A DNA stretch of 7,864 nucleotides from Desulfobacterales bacterium (GCA_030621655.1 JAUXHH010000070.1:1-7864); one strand, 5' to 3'. Numbered from the stretch's first letter, positions 1 through 6,179 are shown. A program made the numbers and translations. Notes: generated from the sequence alone by a model not told the origin.

Positions 1-252
1 AAGCACACGTTCTAAAACGAGTAAAACAAAACCCAGCAAAGCACCCGGCAATAATGTCCAGAAAACTAAAAAATATTCCGTTCCATGCAGGTACGAAAAA
101 AGTAAGGAAATGGCAGGTATTATAACGGCATAAATTAATACCATCACAAAAACAGCCTGAACGCTTAATTTCAAAGGATGACCGTCAAATATCCTTGCCT
201 TTGAAACCCGGCGAAACCTCCCCTGGTCCCTTTCAGCAACTTTTGTATTCAT
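1..252 (-). CDS. Membrane protein, N-terminal fragment (runs off left edge)
   Basis: Reading the minus strand from ATG at 252-250 gives 84 open codons to the first base of the window, so this is the 5' part of a longer gene. The N-terminus (about residues 1-28) is basic and polar (MNTKVAERDQGRFRRVSKAR). Two hydrophobic segments follow, about residues 31-54 and 60-80, separated by a short LHGTE loop. That resembles the membrane anchor of a larger protein, with the basic end probably cytoplasmic. I do not recognise the family; two segments followed by ERVL could lead into a cytoplasmic or sensor domain outside the window. No strong Shine-Dalgarno precedes the ATG. It lies on the same strand as the mla operon but 240 bases downstream, and may have its own promoter (see 468-496). 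The evidence for coding is the unbroken frame with clear amphipathic and membrane patterning. Confidence 0.6.
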   Translation of the reverse strand, partial: MNTKVAERDQGRFRRVSKARIFDGHPLKLSVQAVFVMVLIYAVIIPAISLLFSYLHGTEYFLVFWTLLPGALLGFVLLVLERVL

Positions 253-467
253 TGAACTATATATGTTCTAAAAATTTCCAACAACTTATGAGAATTACCA
301 CCACAAATAAGGTAACAGGATTTTTCGCCGTCATGAATAAACCTGAAGGAGGCAAGAGGATGTCGATCTGAGCTTCTAGCCCTGGTTTCTCACCATTCAC
401 TATTGAATGCTGAAATGTGTGACTGCGGGCTGGTAGATTTTCTTTCAGGCGGCAGAAAAGATTACCA

Positions 468-496
468 ATTTTTGAACAATCTAAATGAACTGTCAA
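468..496 (-). promoter_or_regulatory. Candidate sigma-70 promoter toward the left-edge gene
   Basis: On the minus strand a perfect -35 hexamer TTGACA (496-491) is followed after 17 bases by AAAAAT (473-468), matching the -10 consensus at four of six positions. It overlaps the stop codon of the cNMP-binding-domain gene and would start a transcript about 200 bases upstream of the left-edge gene. The perfect -35 and ideal spacing support it; the -10 is weak in an AT-rich setting. Confidence 0.3.
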
Positions 497-963
497 AGCA
501 ATTCAGAAATGCGGTCACTCGCCTTTCTTAATCGTATACTCATGATAAACAGCATGCGTTTCATAAGTTTGACGGCAAGTAAGGGATTATTCAAAGTAAG
601 CTCGTCCATTTTCGGAGCGGAAAGAGTAAGGAGCCTGCATGGTTCCATGGCGATAACATCATTAGAACGCGGTCCACTCTCTATAAAAGCTCCCTCTCCA
701 ACCATGGCGCCCTTTTCAAGAATGGCAATGATTATATGTTTACCCCAATATCCTGTTTTCTTTTTAACAGCCAGTTTGCCTTCAATTAAAAACCCCACGT
801 AATCTTCAGCAGCCCCCTCACTCATAACCACTGCATCCGCCTGCCAATCCCGCAGTTGCAGATACGAGCAAAGTTCTTCAATCTCCTCCGTGGAAAGAAA
901 ACTGAAGGCCTTCCTGATATCTTCTGTTCGAGCATCACAACAGATACAATTTATGGAATCCAT
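493..963 (-). CDS. Stand-alone cyclic nucleotide-binding-domain protein (Crp-like fold, no HTH)
   Basis: A 156-residue protein made almost entirely of one cNMP-binding beta-barrel. FLIEGKLAVKKK (58-69) is the typical strand-turn-strand with conserved Gly. GEGAFIESGPRS (89-100) aligns with the phosphate-binding cassette of the CAP/PKA family (GE…GPRS), including the Arg (R99) that normally contacts the cyclic phosphate. The Ala usually following RS is Asn101. A C-terminal helical part (about 125-156) follows, but there is no room for a helix-turn-helix, so it is not a transcription factor by itself. The N-terminus has a small Cys cluster (C6, C8, C9) of unknown role. The start lies 9 bases after the mlaC stop with no Shine-Dalgarno, suggesting translational coupling as the last gene of the mla operon. 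Its link to lipid transport is inferred from position only; it could bind a nucleotide or have lost binding. Confidence 0.85.
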   Translation of the reverse strand: MDSINCICCDARTEDIRKAFSFLSTEEIEELCSYLQLRDWQADAVVMSEGAAEDYVGFLIEGKLAVKKKTGYWGKHIIIAILEKGAMVGEGAFIESGPRSNDVIAMEPCRLLTLSAPKMDELTLNNPLLAVKLMKRMLFIMSIRLRKASDRISELL

Positions 964-972
964 ATTAACAAA

Positions 973-1608
973 CTAATTTTGCATTTCTGATTTTTCAAGC
1001 TGTTCAGTAATTTTTTCTACCAGCCCGGCAAACTGCTCTTTTCTGATTATGGAGTTAAAATCTCTTCGATAATTTGCGATCAAACTCACATTTTCTATCT
1101 TTAAATCTTTGATGAGCCATTTACCCTGGCTCATCTGTAAACTGTAATCTATCGGGATTTCCAGATCCCTATCAATTATAGCTGTATAGACCCTGGCCTT
1201 ATTATTTCTGACACGCTGGTCCTTATAAATCACTTTTTGGTTACTGTAAGCATCAATCTTGCCAATATAACGCTGTTCTATGAGGCTTGCAAACAGACTT
1301 ACAAAACTGTCCCGTTCTTCGGTGGTAAGGCTGTTCCAGTTTTGCCCCAGAGAGCTTCTGGCCATTCCACGAAAATCAAACATTCTGTTGACTACAGTAA
1401 GAATACGCTGTTTGCGCTCGTCCTTTTTCTCAGGGGTCTGCAATTCCTCTGACTGTAATATCACAAGAATTTCATCTACCGACTTTTGCACCTGCACCAG
1501 AGGGTCATTTTCTGATAAAGCCAAGGCTCTTTCACCACCTGACAGCAACATCCATACCATCAGCAAGAAAACCGAAATCAAGCTTAACTGTTTACTATAT
1601 TTACCCAT
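973..1608 (-). CDS. mlaC: MlaC-family periplasmic phospholipid-binding protein
   Basis: A 211-residue MlaC/Ttg2D (toluene tolerance) family protein, the soluble carrier that shuttles phospholipid between the outer-membrane MlaA component and the inner-membrane MlaFED complex. A Sec signal peptide is clear: K3/K6, hydrophobic core about 8-23, and an ALA motif at 28-30 with cleavage likely after A30. Family hallmarks are the FDFRGMARSSLGQNW segment followed by LTTEERDSFVSLFASLIEQRY in the first half. Near the C-terminus are GKWLIKDLKIENVSL and NYRRDFNSII, the usual lipid-pocket strands and final helix. Length is normal (E. coli about 211). Upstream sequence AGGATTAAGAGGCA before the ATG provides Shine-Dalgarno-like purines. 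It sits 45 bases after mlaA and 9 bases before the cNMP-domain gene. The family is secure; phospholipid as substrate is taken from the family. Confidence 0.93.
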   Translation of the reverse strand: MGKYSKQLSLISVFLLMVWMLLSGGERALALSENDPLVQVQKSVDEILVILQSEELQTPEKKDERKQRILTVVNRMFDFRGMARSSLGQNWNSLTTEERDSFVSLFASLIEQRYIGKIDAYSNQKVIYKDQRVRNNKARVYTAIIDRDLEIPIDYSLQMSQGKWLIKDLKIENVSLIANYRRDFNSIIRKEQFAGLVEKITEQLEKSEMQN

Positions 1609-1653
1609 TGCCTCTTAATCCTGATATTTTTTTCACAGAGATACAACAAACCT

Positions 1654-2481
1654 TTATTCTTTTATAAGGCCGTTTCTATACTGATTGTAAGCATCTTTTA
1701 CTGCTGTGTATGGATCTAAAGCTGTTTCCGTAAACAATTCATAATCGCCCAGAGTTAGCGCAGTATAATTTACCTTCTCAAAAGTCCACAACCCAACTAC
1801 AACCTCCCAGTCAGAATCAAGAAATATTAAGGGATGCAAATAAGCATCGCCGACCAATCCTAAAGAATCCCTTAAATTGGAAGGCCCCAGGAATGGCCAA
1901 CAAATATAGAATCCCCCTCCTGCACCGTAATGCCCCAGGGTCTGCCCCGTATCTTCTTTGGTTGAACGCAGATCAAGAACATCCTTTGCAAAATCACCAA
2001 GTCCGAAAATACCGACTGTGGAATTGAGAATAAAACGTGTCACCTCCACTGAAGAGTCTCGCACCTGTCCTTGAAGCAGACTGTTAACTGCTCTTGTGGG
2101 AGTCCTGAGATTATCAAAAAAGTTTCTGACTACTATCCGCACATCTTCAGGAGTTATTGCTGAGTATCCCCTGGAAACAGGTTTCAAAACCCAGTAATAC
2201 AATTTATCATTGAAGTGAAAAAAGAACCGATTAATAGGTTCGAGGGGGTCGGCGATAGTATCCCCTTCGTCCCACTCATCATCCCAATTATCCTCCTCTG
2301 TCCAGGTATCATCTTCTGCATCACTGACAGCTTCACCTGTTGCGAGAGTCACATCAGTCTGTGCATCTGACGACTGATCGGCAGTACCCCCCGACCATGC
2401 ATGGGTGACAGTAAGCAGCAGAAAAAAAACTGCCATATACAACGGTGATATAATATTTTTTTTTGTTTTAAAATAATTCAA
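1654..2481 (-). CDS. mlaA: MlaA/VacJ-family outer-membrane lipid transport protein, without a lipobox
   Basis: A 275-residue MlaA (VacJ) protein; MlaA sits in the outer membrane and removes surface-exposed phospholipid for MlaC. The family core starts at DPLEPINR (78-85, compare E. coli DPLEGFNR). It continues with FFHFND, NFFDNLRTPTRAVNSLLQG, RFILNSTVGIFGLGD, TGQTLGHYGAGGGFY, GPSNLRDSLG and a final LDPYTAVKDAYNQYR helix. The TTG start is chosen because AGGT lies about 5 bases upstream and because it includes the basic n-region (KTKK). The next candidate, M16, would cut the signal peptide. The signal peptide (about 1-30, core A17-V25) has no cysteine, so it is not a classical lipoprotein, unlike E. 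coli MlaA. Residues 54-78 are a linker with about 14 Asp/Glu and three Trp (W60, W66, W70). It lies 21 bases after mlaD inside the operon rather than at a separate locus as in E. coli. Confidence 0.93.
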   Translation of the reverse strand: MNYFKTKKNIISPLYMAVFFLLLTVTHAWSGGTADQSSDAQTDVTLATGEAVSDAEDDTWTEEDNWDDEWDEGDTIADPLEPINRFFFHFNDKLYYWVLKPVSRGYSAITPEDVRIVVRNFFDNLRTPTRAVNSLLQGQVRDSSVEVTRFILNSTVGIFGLGDFAKDVLDLRSTKEDTGQTLGHYGAGGGFYICWPFLGPSNLRDSLGLVGDAYLHPLIFLDSDWEVVVGLWTFEKVNYTALTLGDYELFTETALDPYTAVKDAYNQYRNGLIKE

Positions 2482-2502
2482 TTGTACCTGAACGAAAAAA
2501 AA

Positions 2503-2952
2503 TTAATCAGACTTGAAAATATATTTGCTCACAAGTTCCTCAAAATCAATTGATGATTCGGTGTCAAATATCAAGTCTCCTTCTTCGAGCATCTCCTCAT
2601 CTGCCCCCTGAATAATTTTTATATATTTGTCACCGATGAACCCCTGTGTTCTGATTGAGGCAATAGCATCCGTGGTGATCTTGATATCCGGCTTAATAAG
2701 CATGGTAATCTTGGCAAGACCCTGTTCTGCCAGTCCAACCCGTGCAACCTTACCGATGTTCACTCCTGCTATTTCAATACCTGCACCGACTTTAAGGCCG
2801 GAGACACTTTCAAATTCAGCCTCTAAGCTGTAATTTTTCTCAAAACTTAAAATAGAGAACTCACCCATCTGCAGGGATAGGTAGCTGAATGCCAGAAACC
2901 CTCCAAGCATGAACAATCCAATGATCAACTCCGTATTAAAATTCTTCATCAT
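2503..2952 (-). CDS. mlaD: MlaD, MCE-domain lipid transport subunit
   Basis: A 149-residue MCE-family protein. An N-terminal membrane anchor (about 8-27, LIIGLFMLGGFLAFSYLSL) is followed by one MCE domain (about 40-118) with the diagnostic GLKVGAGIEIAGVNIGKV (52-69). Strands ending RTQGFIGDKYIKI and a short tail follow. In the Mla system MlaD forms a periplasmic hexameric ring on MlaFE and receives lipid from, or passes it to, MlaC. The protein is shorter than E. coli MlaD (about 183), mainly at the C-terminal tail. The start codon overlaps the mlaF stop in an ATGA junction, which argues for translational coupling; a second ATG follows immediately (2949-2947), so the exact first Met is ambiguous by one codon. 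Family assignment is firm. Confidence 0.95.
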   Translation of the reverse strand: MMKNFNTELIIGLFMLGGFLAFSYLSLQMGEFSILSFEKNYSLEAEFESVSGLKVGAGIEIAGVNIGKVARVGLAEQGLAKITMLIKPDIKITTDAIASIRTQGFIGDKYIKIIQGADEEMLEEGDLIFDTESSIDFEELVSKYIFKSD

Positions 2953-3734
2953 TCATTTTCCATTCTGCTTTGATAAATATGGCCCATTGTCATTTGAACA
3001 AAATCCTGAATTACTGGATCATTACTCCATTGAATCTCTTCTGAACTGTTGAACACCTTGGCCTTGCCCTCATGCATTACCACAACCTGGTCGGCAAGAT
3101 TGAATATTTTGGGAATATCATGACTGACAATCACTGCAGTATATTCCATTTCCTTTTGAATTTTATAAAACAACCGATAAATTTCCAGTGACCTGGCAGG
3201 ATCCAACCCAGTGGTTGGCTCATCAAACAGCATGATCTTGGGCTGAAGTTGTAATGCCCGTGCCAGGCCGACCCTTTTCAGCATACCGCCACTAAGCTGG
3301 GCCGGGAATTTATCTTCATGACCAACAAGGCCGAACTGCTCAAGGGATTCCATAACCCGATTGCGTATTTCCTGTTTGCTGAGCTTGGTCTTTTCTTCCA
3401 GCGGCAAAGCGACATTTTCAAAGACTGTCATCGAGTCAAATGGGGCCACCCCCTGGAACACGACTCCGAAACTGGATCTTATTTCATTGAGTTCTCTGGA
3501 ACCCATAACCGTAACGTCCTTGCCTTCAACAAGAATCTTCCCGGAGTCCGGCTTCATCAACCCGAGAATGAGTTTAATTGCAACACTTTTACCCTGACCG
3601 CTCGCACCTCCGATAACCGTTGTCATTCCAGGCCGAATACTAAAATTGATCCCTCTTAAGACCTTTTGCACAGCACCGTTTGTACTCTCAAAGGATTTGT
3701 GCACATCAACAAACTGAATAATCGGCTCGATCAT
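2949..3734 (-). CDS. mlaF: MlaF, ABC transporter ATPase for lipid transport
   Basis: A 261-residue ABC ATPase that powers the MlaFED complex from the cytoplasmic side. All motifs are present in order: Walker A GASGQGKS (43-50), Q-loop VFQG with Q94, signature LSGGM (147-151) followed by LKRVGLARAL, Walker B IMLFDE (167-172), D-loop GLDP (176-179) and the switch His in SHD (H205). LSGGMLKR rather than LSGGQ is characteristic of the MlaF/Ttg2A/MKL subfamily that pairs with MlaE permeases. The start forms a 4-base ATGA overlap with the mlaE stop and its own stop overlaps the mlaD start, so E-F-D are tightly coupled. E. coli MlaF needs MlaB for stability, but no mlaB-like STAS gene is in this operon. 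No catalytic residue is missing. Confidence 0.96.
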   Translation of the reverse strand: MIEPIIQFVDVHKSFESTNGAVQKVLRGINFSIRPGMTTVIGGASGQGKSVAIKLILGLMKPDSGKILVEGKDVTVMGSRELNEIRSSFGVVFQGVAPFDSMTVFENVALPLEEKTKLSKQEIRNRVMESLEQFGLVGHEDKFPAQLSGGMLKRVGLARALQLQPKIMLFDEPTTGLDPARSLEIYRLFYKIQKEMEYTAVIVSHDIPKIFNLADQVVVMHEGKAKVFNSSEEIQWSNDPVIQDFVQMTMGHIYQSRMENE

Positions 3735-4540
3735 AACAGCATTGCCGTTAATAGGTAGTCCCAGATCAGAATTGTTATTGACGAAAGTACAACTGCCTGG
3801 GTGGTTACCCTGCTGACACTTCCTGCTCCGAAACCCGAACGACTCTTGAGCAGCAGAAATCCCCTGCCTGTGCAGATCCAGACAATGATGAAAGCAAAAA
3901 CGAATGATTTAATAATACCCAGATTAATATCCTTGTTCAGCACGCTCTGCTCCATGCCGGAAAAGAAGGCTCCGGGATTTACGCCCAAAAGCTTGACACC
4001 GGATAAATATCCACCGAAAATTCCAACCACATCAAACATCAGGGTCAGCAGCGGGACAGCCACAAGGGTTGCCAAAAATTTTGGGGTTATAAGAAACCTG
4101 TATGGGTCAATAGACATACATTCCAGAGCGTCAACCTGCTGGGTTATCCTCATAATCCCCAGTTCTGCGCACATGGCTGATCCGGCCCTGCCAGTGACCA
4201 TGAGGCCTGTCAGTACAGGGCCCAGTTCACGAATAAGAGTCAGCGCAACTGCTGAACCAAGGAGTCCTTCAGAGCCAAATTTGCTCAGCGTGTAGTATCC
4301 CTGCACACCGAGGACCATACCGGTAAATGCGGCTGTAAAAAAAATAACAACAAATGAATGCGCCCCAATGAACTTTAGTTCTTTGAGAAAAGCAGCAAAA
4401 CGAAAAGGTCTTTTGAAGATACCGCGAATAGAATATAAGAGAAACAATCCCATTCCACCCAGATCAGTAATATGATACAAGGTGGCTTTTCCCAGATTTT
4501 CTATCTGTTTCAAAACTATCTGCATAAAATTCTTGTTCAA
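3731..4540 (-). CDS. mlaE: MlaE, lipid ABC transporter permease
   Basis: A 269-residue MlaE-family (DUF140) integral membrane permease that dimerises and forms the lipid path between MlaF and MlaD. Diagnostic segments are FTGMVLGVQGYYTLSKFG (72-89), the conserved cytoplasmic loop RELGPVLTGLMVTGRAGSAMCAELG (104-128), then VDALECMSIDPYRFL and several C-terminal membrane helices. An N-terminal interfacial-helix region of about 50 residues precedes them. It is not fused to a STAS domain, as some larger MlaE proteins are. The longest reading starts at TTG (4540-4538) without a clear Shine-Dalgarno; ATG at 4525-4523 (residue 6) is an alternative and changes little. It is the first gene of the operon, read away from the divergent arsS locus, with an extended -10 promoter candidate about 90 bases upstream. 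Confidence 0.95.
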   Translation of the reverse strand: MNKNFMQIVLKQIENLGKATLYHITDLGGMGLFLLYSIRGIFKRPFRFAAFLKELKFIGAHSFVVIFFTAAFTGMVLGVQGYYTLSKFGSEGLLGSAVALTLIRELGPVLTGLMVTGRAGSAMCAELGIMRITQQVDALECMSIDPYRFLITPKFLATLVAVPLLTLMFDVVGIFGGYLSGVKLLGVNPGAFFSGMEQSVLNKDINLGIIKSFVFAFIIVWICTGRGFLLLKSRSGFGAGSVSRVTTQAVVLSSITILIWDYLLTAMLL

Positions 4541-4625
4541 ATCACAAAATTAATTTTAAAAGTAACCGCTTCCGCTATACCAATAATCGCTTAGATAAGC
4601 AATTCCGTAACGATGTAAATTTATC

Positions 4626-4634
4626 ATTATATCA
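4626..4634 (-). promoter_or_regulatory. Extended -10 promoter candidate for the mla operon
   Basis: Minus-strand TGATATAAT contains a perfect -10 hexamer TATAAT (4631-4626) preceded by the TGn extension, which can compensate for a poor -35. No good -35 is found 16-18 bases upstream. Transcription would start near 4619 and give a leader of about 80 bases before mlaE. A second weaker minus-strand pair, TTGCTT-N17-TATAGC, lies between this site and the gene. Confidence 0.45.
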
Positions 4635-4709
4635 GTAAAAACTTCCCCGAACTATTAAATAAAAACTTAAATTAATGCAGAATAATTATTTTACTTCTTA
4701 TCCGATCTC

Positions 4710-4738
4710 TTGTAGTTTCCAGACAATACGAATAAACT
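4710..4738 (+). promoter_or_regulatory. Candidate sigma-70 promoter for the peroxidase-like/arsS genes
   Basis: TTGTAG (4710-4715), a 17-base spacer, and TAAACT (4733-4738) each match four of six consensus positions. The predicted start lies about 70 bases before the ATG at 4816. The spacing is ideal but the hexamers are modest and the region is AT-rich. Confidence 0.3.
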
Positions 4739-4805
4739 AATAACAATTCCCAAGAAATACAACCGATGATCTTTTCTTTTCTTATAACAAAATCAATACA
4801 TTAAT

Positions 4806-4810
4806 GAGGG
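4806..4810 (+). promoter_or_regulatory. Ribosome binding site that sets the start at 4816
   Basis: GAGGG lies 5 bases before ATG 4816. The upstream in-frame ATG at 4804 overlaps this site and has no Shine-Dalgarno of its own, so 4816 is the likelier start. The protein then begins METYYKP, as I recall for this family. Confidence 0.6.
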
Positions 4811-4815
4811 TTAAA

Positions 4816-5148
4816 ATGGAAACATATTATAAACCGAAGGATCTACCAAAGTTTGCCGAAATCAGTGAAGGCGCCCCGGAGCTTGCCCAAAAATTTTTCG
4901 ACTATTATACTGCAGTTTTTACGGAAGGTGAATTGACCCAAAGGGAGAAATCCCTTATTGCTCTGGCTGTGGCCCATGCAGTCCAGTGCCCGTATTGCAT
5001 TGATGCATACACGCAGGATTGCCTGGAGAAAGGCTCCAACGTCAGTGAAATGACTGAGGCAATCCATGTCGCTACAGCGATACGCGGTGGGGCCTCATTG
5101 GTACATGGCGTTCAAATGCGCAATGTTGCAGGAAAAATATCGTTATAA
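4816..5148 (+). CDS. Arsenosugar-associated peroxidase-like protein (CMD/AhpD-like fold)
   Basis: A 110-residue carboxymuconolactone decarboxylase/AhpD-type protein. The core is REKSLIALAVAHAVQCPYCIDAYTQ (43-67), with a CPYC redox pair C58/C61 and upstream E44. This matches the small family annotated as arsenosugar biosynthesis-associated peroxidase-like protein, including the tail RGGASLVHGVQMRN. In AhpD a His follows the second Cys by four residues; here that place is Tyr65, so AhpD-like peroxidase chemistry should not be assumed. Both positions of the CxxC are ordinary Cys codons. The gene is 10 bases upstream of arsS on the same strand, which supports a functional pair, perhaps as a thiol redox partner or protector. 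That role is inference. The start at 4816 rests on GAGGG at 4806-4810; an in-frame ATG at 4804 would add four residues. Confidence 0.9.
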   Translation: METYYKPKDLPKFAEISEGAPELAQKFFDYYTAVFTEGELTQREKSLIALAVAHAVQCPYCIDAYTQDCLEKGSNVSEMTEAIHVATAIRGGASLVHGVQMRNVAGKISL

Positions 5149-5158
5149 TTATTGAATC

Positions 5159-6169
5159 ATGTCTAATTTGCAAGCAGCAGAAGATCTAAGCAGCAATCTT
5201 TTCCAGATACCTGCTTTAGAGACATTCAGAGAAAATCTTGACAACAATGGTCTTGATTTAAGCAGGACCCACTGCACCACCCTGCAGGTTAATGTCGGCA
5301 TGCTCTGCAATCAGTCCTGCAAACACTGTCACCTCGATGCCGGCCCCTCCAGAAAAGAAATCATGTCAGAAAAAACCATGACTGATGTTCTTGAACTGGC
5401 TGCCAGATTCAACTTTCAAACCATAGATATTACCGGCGGAGCGCCGGAAATGAATCCTCACATCCAGACCTTGATCAGCGAACTTGCTCCATTGTGCAAA
5501 ACCCTTATTTTACGGTCCAACCTGACGGCCATTGCAGAAAAAAAGCAGGAACCGCTTCTGCAACTTTTATCTGACAAAAAAGTAACAATAGTGGCATCTC
5601 TCCCCTCATTTAATGAAGCACAATCAGAAACACAGCGTGGGAAGAATTCTTTTGCCACCTCAATAACCACACTCAAAAAACTGAACTCACTTGGGTATGG
5701 CCTGCCAGATACCGGTTTAGAATTAAACCTGGTGAGCAACCCTACCGGTGCCTTTCTGCCTTCATCTCAGGAACAGACAGAAAAACGATTTCGCCAGATG
5801 CTTGCCCGGAAATGGGGCCTGTCTTTCAACAATCTTTATACCTTTGCCAATGTACCGCTTGGCAGATTTCTTACCTGGCTGAAAAATACCGGCAACCTTG
5901 AAGATTATGTTCTCAAGCTGGCCGCCAACTTCAATTCCTGCTCACTGGATGGATTAATGTGTCGTTCTCTCATATCCGTATCCTGGGACGGCTATCTCTT
6001 TGACTGTGATTTCAACCAGGCTCTCAACCTTTACATGGGGGGTAGAAAAAAGCATATTTCGGATCTGCATGTTCTGCCAGGCCCCCATGACAGTATTGCC
6101 GTATCCGAACATTGCTATACCTGTACTGCAGGTTCAGGATTCACCTGAGGGGGCTCTATCGATGCCTGA
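5159..6169 (+). CDS. arsS: ArsS-type radical SAM/Cys-rich protein, predicted selenoprotein (TGA 6146-6148 = Sec)
   Basis: A radical SAM enzyme of the arsenosugar-biosynthesis ArsS type with a C-terminal DUF3641-like Cys-rich domain. Family members are thought to act after ArsM on methylated arsenic to make an adenosyl-arsenical; that is family knowledge, not shown here. LQVNVGMLCNQSCKHCHLDAGP carries the 4Fe-4S motif CX3CX2C (C50, C54, C57), and ITGGAPEMNP is the SAM-binding GGE-like strand. The C-terminal half has C261, C268, C283 (SWDGYLFDCDFNQ), then C319 and C322. The frame meets TGA at codon 330 in CTAGSGFT-TGA-GG, aligning with the family motif CTAGAGSS(C/U)GG. Read as selenocysteine, it continues GGSIDA to TGA 6167-6169, giving 336 residues. 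A hairpin suited to a bacterial SECIS follows. If TGA is a stop, the product is 329 residues and lacks the last conserved thiol/selenol. The start ATG lies 10 bases after the preceding stop with only a weak Shine-Dalgarno. Confidence 0.9.
6146..6148 (+). other. In-frame TGA predicted to encode selenocysteine (residue 330 of ArsS)
   Basis: The TGA sits where the family's conserved C-terminal Cys or Sec is expected, directly before GG codons that continue the conserved motif. The downstream sense codons (GGG GGC TCT ATC GAT GCC) end at a second stop, and a stable hairpin lies at SECIS distance. These independent signals favour recoding over termination. Confidence 0.82.
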
Positions 6170-6179
6170 GTGTCAGGCA
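6163..6179 (+). promoter_or_regulatory. Bacterial SECIS-like hairpin for Sec insertion in arsS
   Basis: TGCCTGA (6163-6169), loop GTG (6170-6172), TCAGGCA (6173-6179) form a perfect 7-bp stem. The loop begins 21 bases after the TGA at 6146-6148, comparable with the roughly 17-base distance in E. coli fdhF. The loop carries G and GU, the feature SelB recognises in bacterial SECIS loops. The terminating TGA (6167-6169) lies inside the 5' arm of the stem. A terminator is less likely because AAATAAATAT, not a T tract, follows. Confidence 0.7.

Larger units (their letters stand above)
4541..4815. other. AT-rich divergent intergenic region
   Basis: About 275 bases separate the divergent mlaE and peroxidase-like genes. 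The region is very AT-rich, has no convincing ORF or RNA gene, and holds promoter candidates on both strands. I see no strong inverted repeat that would mark an ArsR-type operator, so arsenic-responsive control cannot be claimed from the sequence. Confidence 0.6.

Noticed and set aside
257..496. 79-codon minus-strand ORF with TTG start between the left-edge gene and the cNMP gene
   Set aside because: It overlaps the cNMP stop by 3 bases and ends in a hydrophobic segment, but it has no Shine-Dalgarno, no recognisable family, and its TTG is part of a perfect -35 hexamer. It could be real, but support is too thin to annotate.
485..802. 105-codon plus-strand ORF antisense to the cNMP gene
   Set aside because: It lies opposite a well-supported CNBD frame, has no Shine-Dalgarno and no family pattern; a mirror-frame shadow.
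3318..3659. Plus-strand ORFs opposite mlaF
   Set aside because: mlaF carries every ABC ATPase motif in the opposite frame; these are shadows.
3801..4295. 164-codon plus-strand ORF opposite mlaE
   Set aside because: Its long open frame follows from the codon composition of mlaE on the other strand; the peptide is Pro/Ser-rich without domain features.
4541..4815. ArsR operator in the divergent region
   Set aside because: No clear dyad of the ArsR/SmtB type is visible; AT-richness alone gives many weak inverted repeats.
6163..6179. Hairpin after arsS as an intrinsic terminator
   Set aside because: No T tract follows on the plus strand; position and loop fit a SECIS better.
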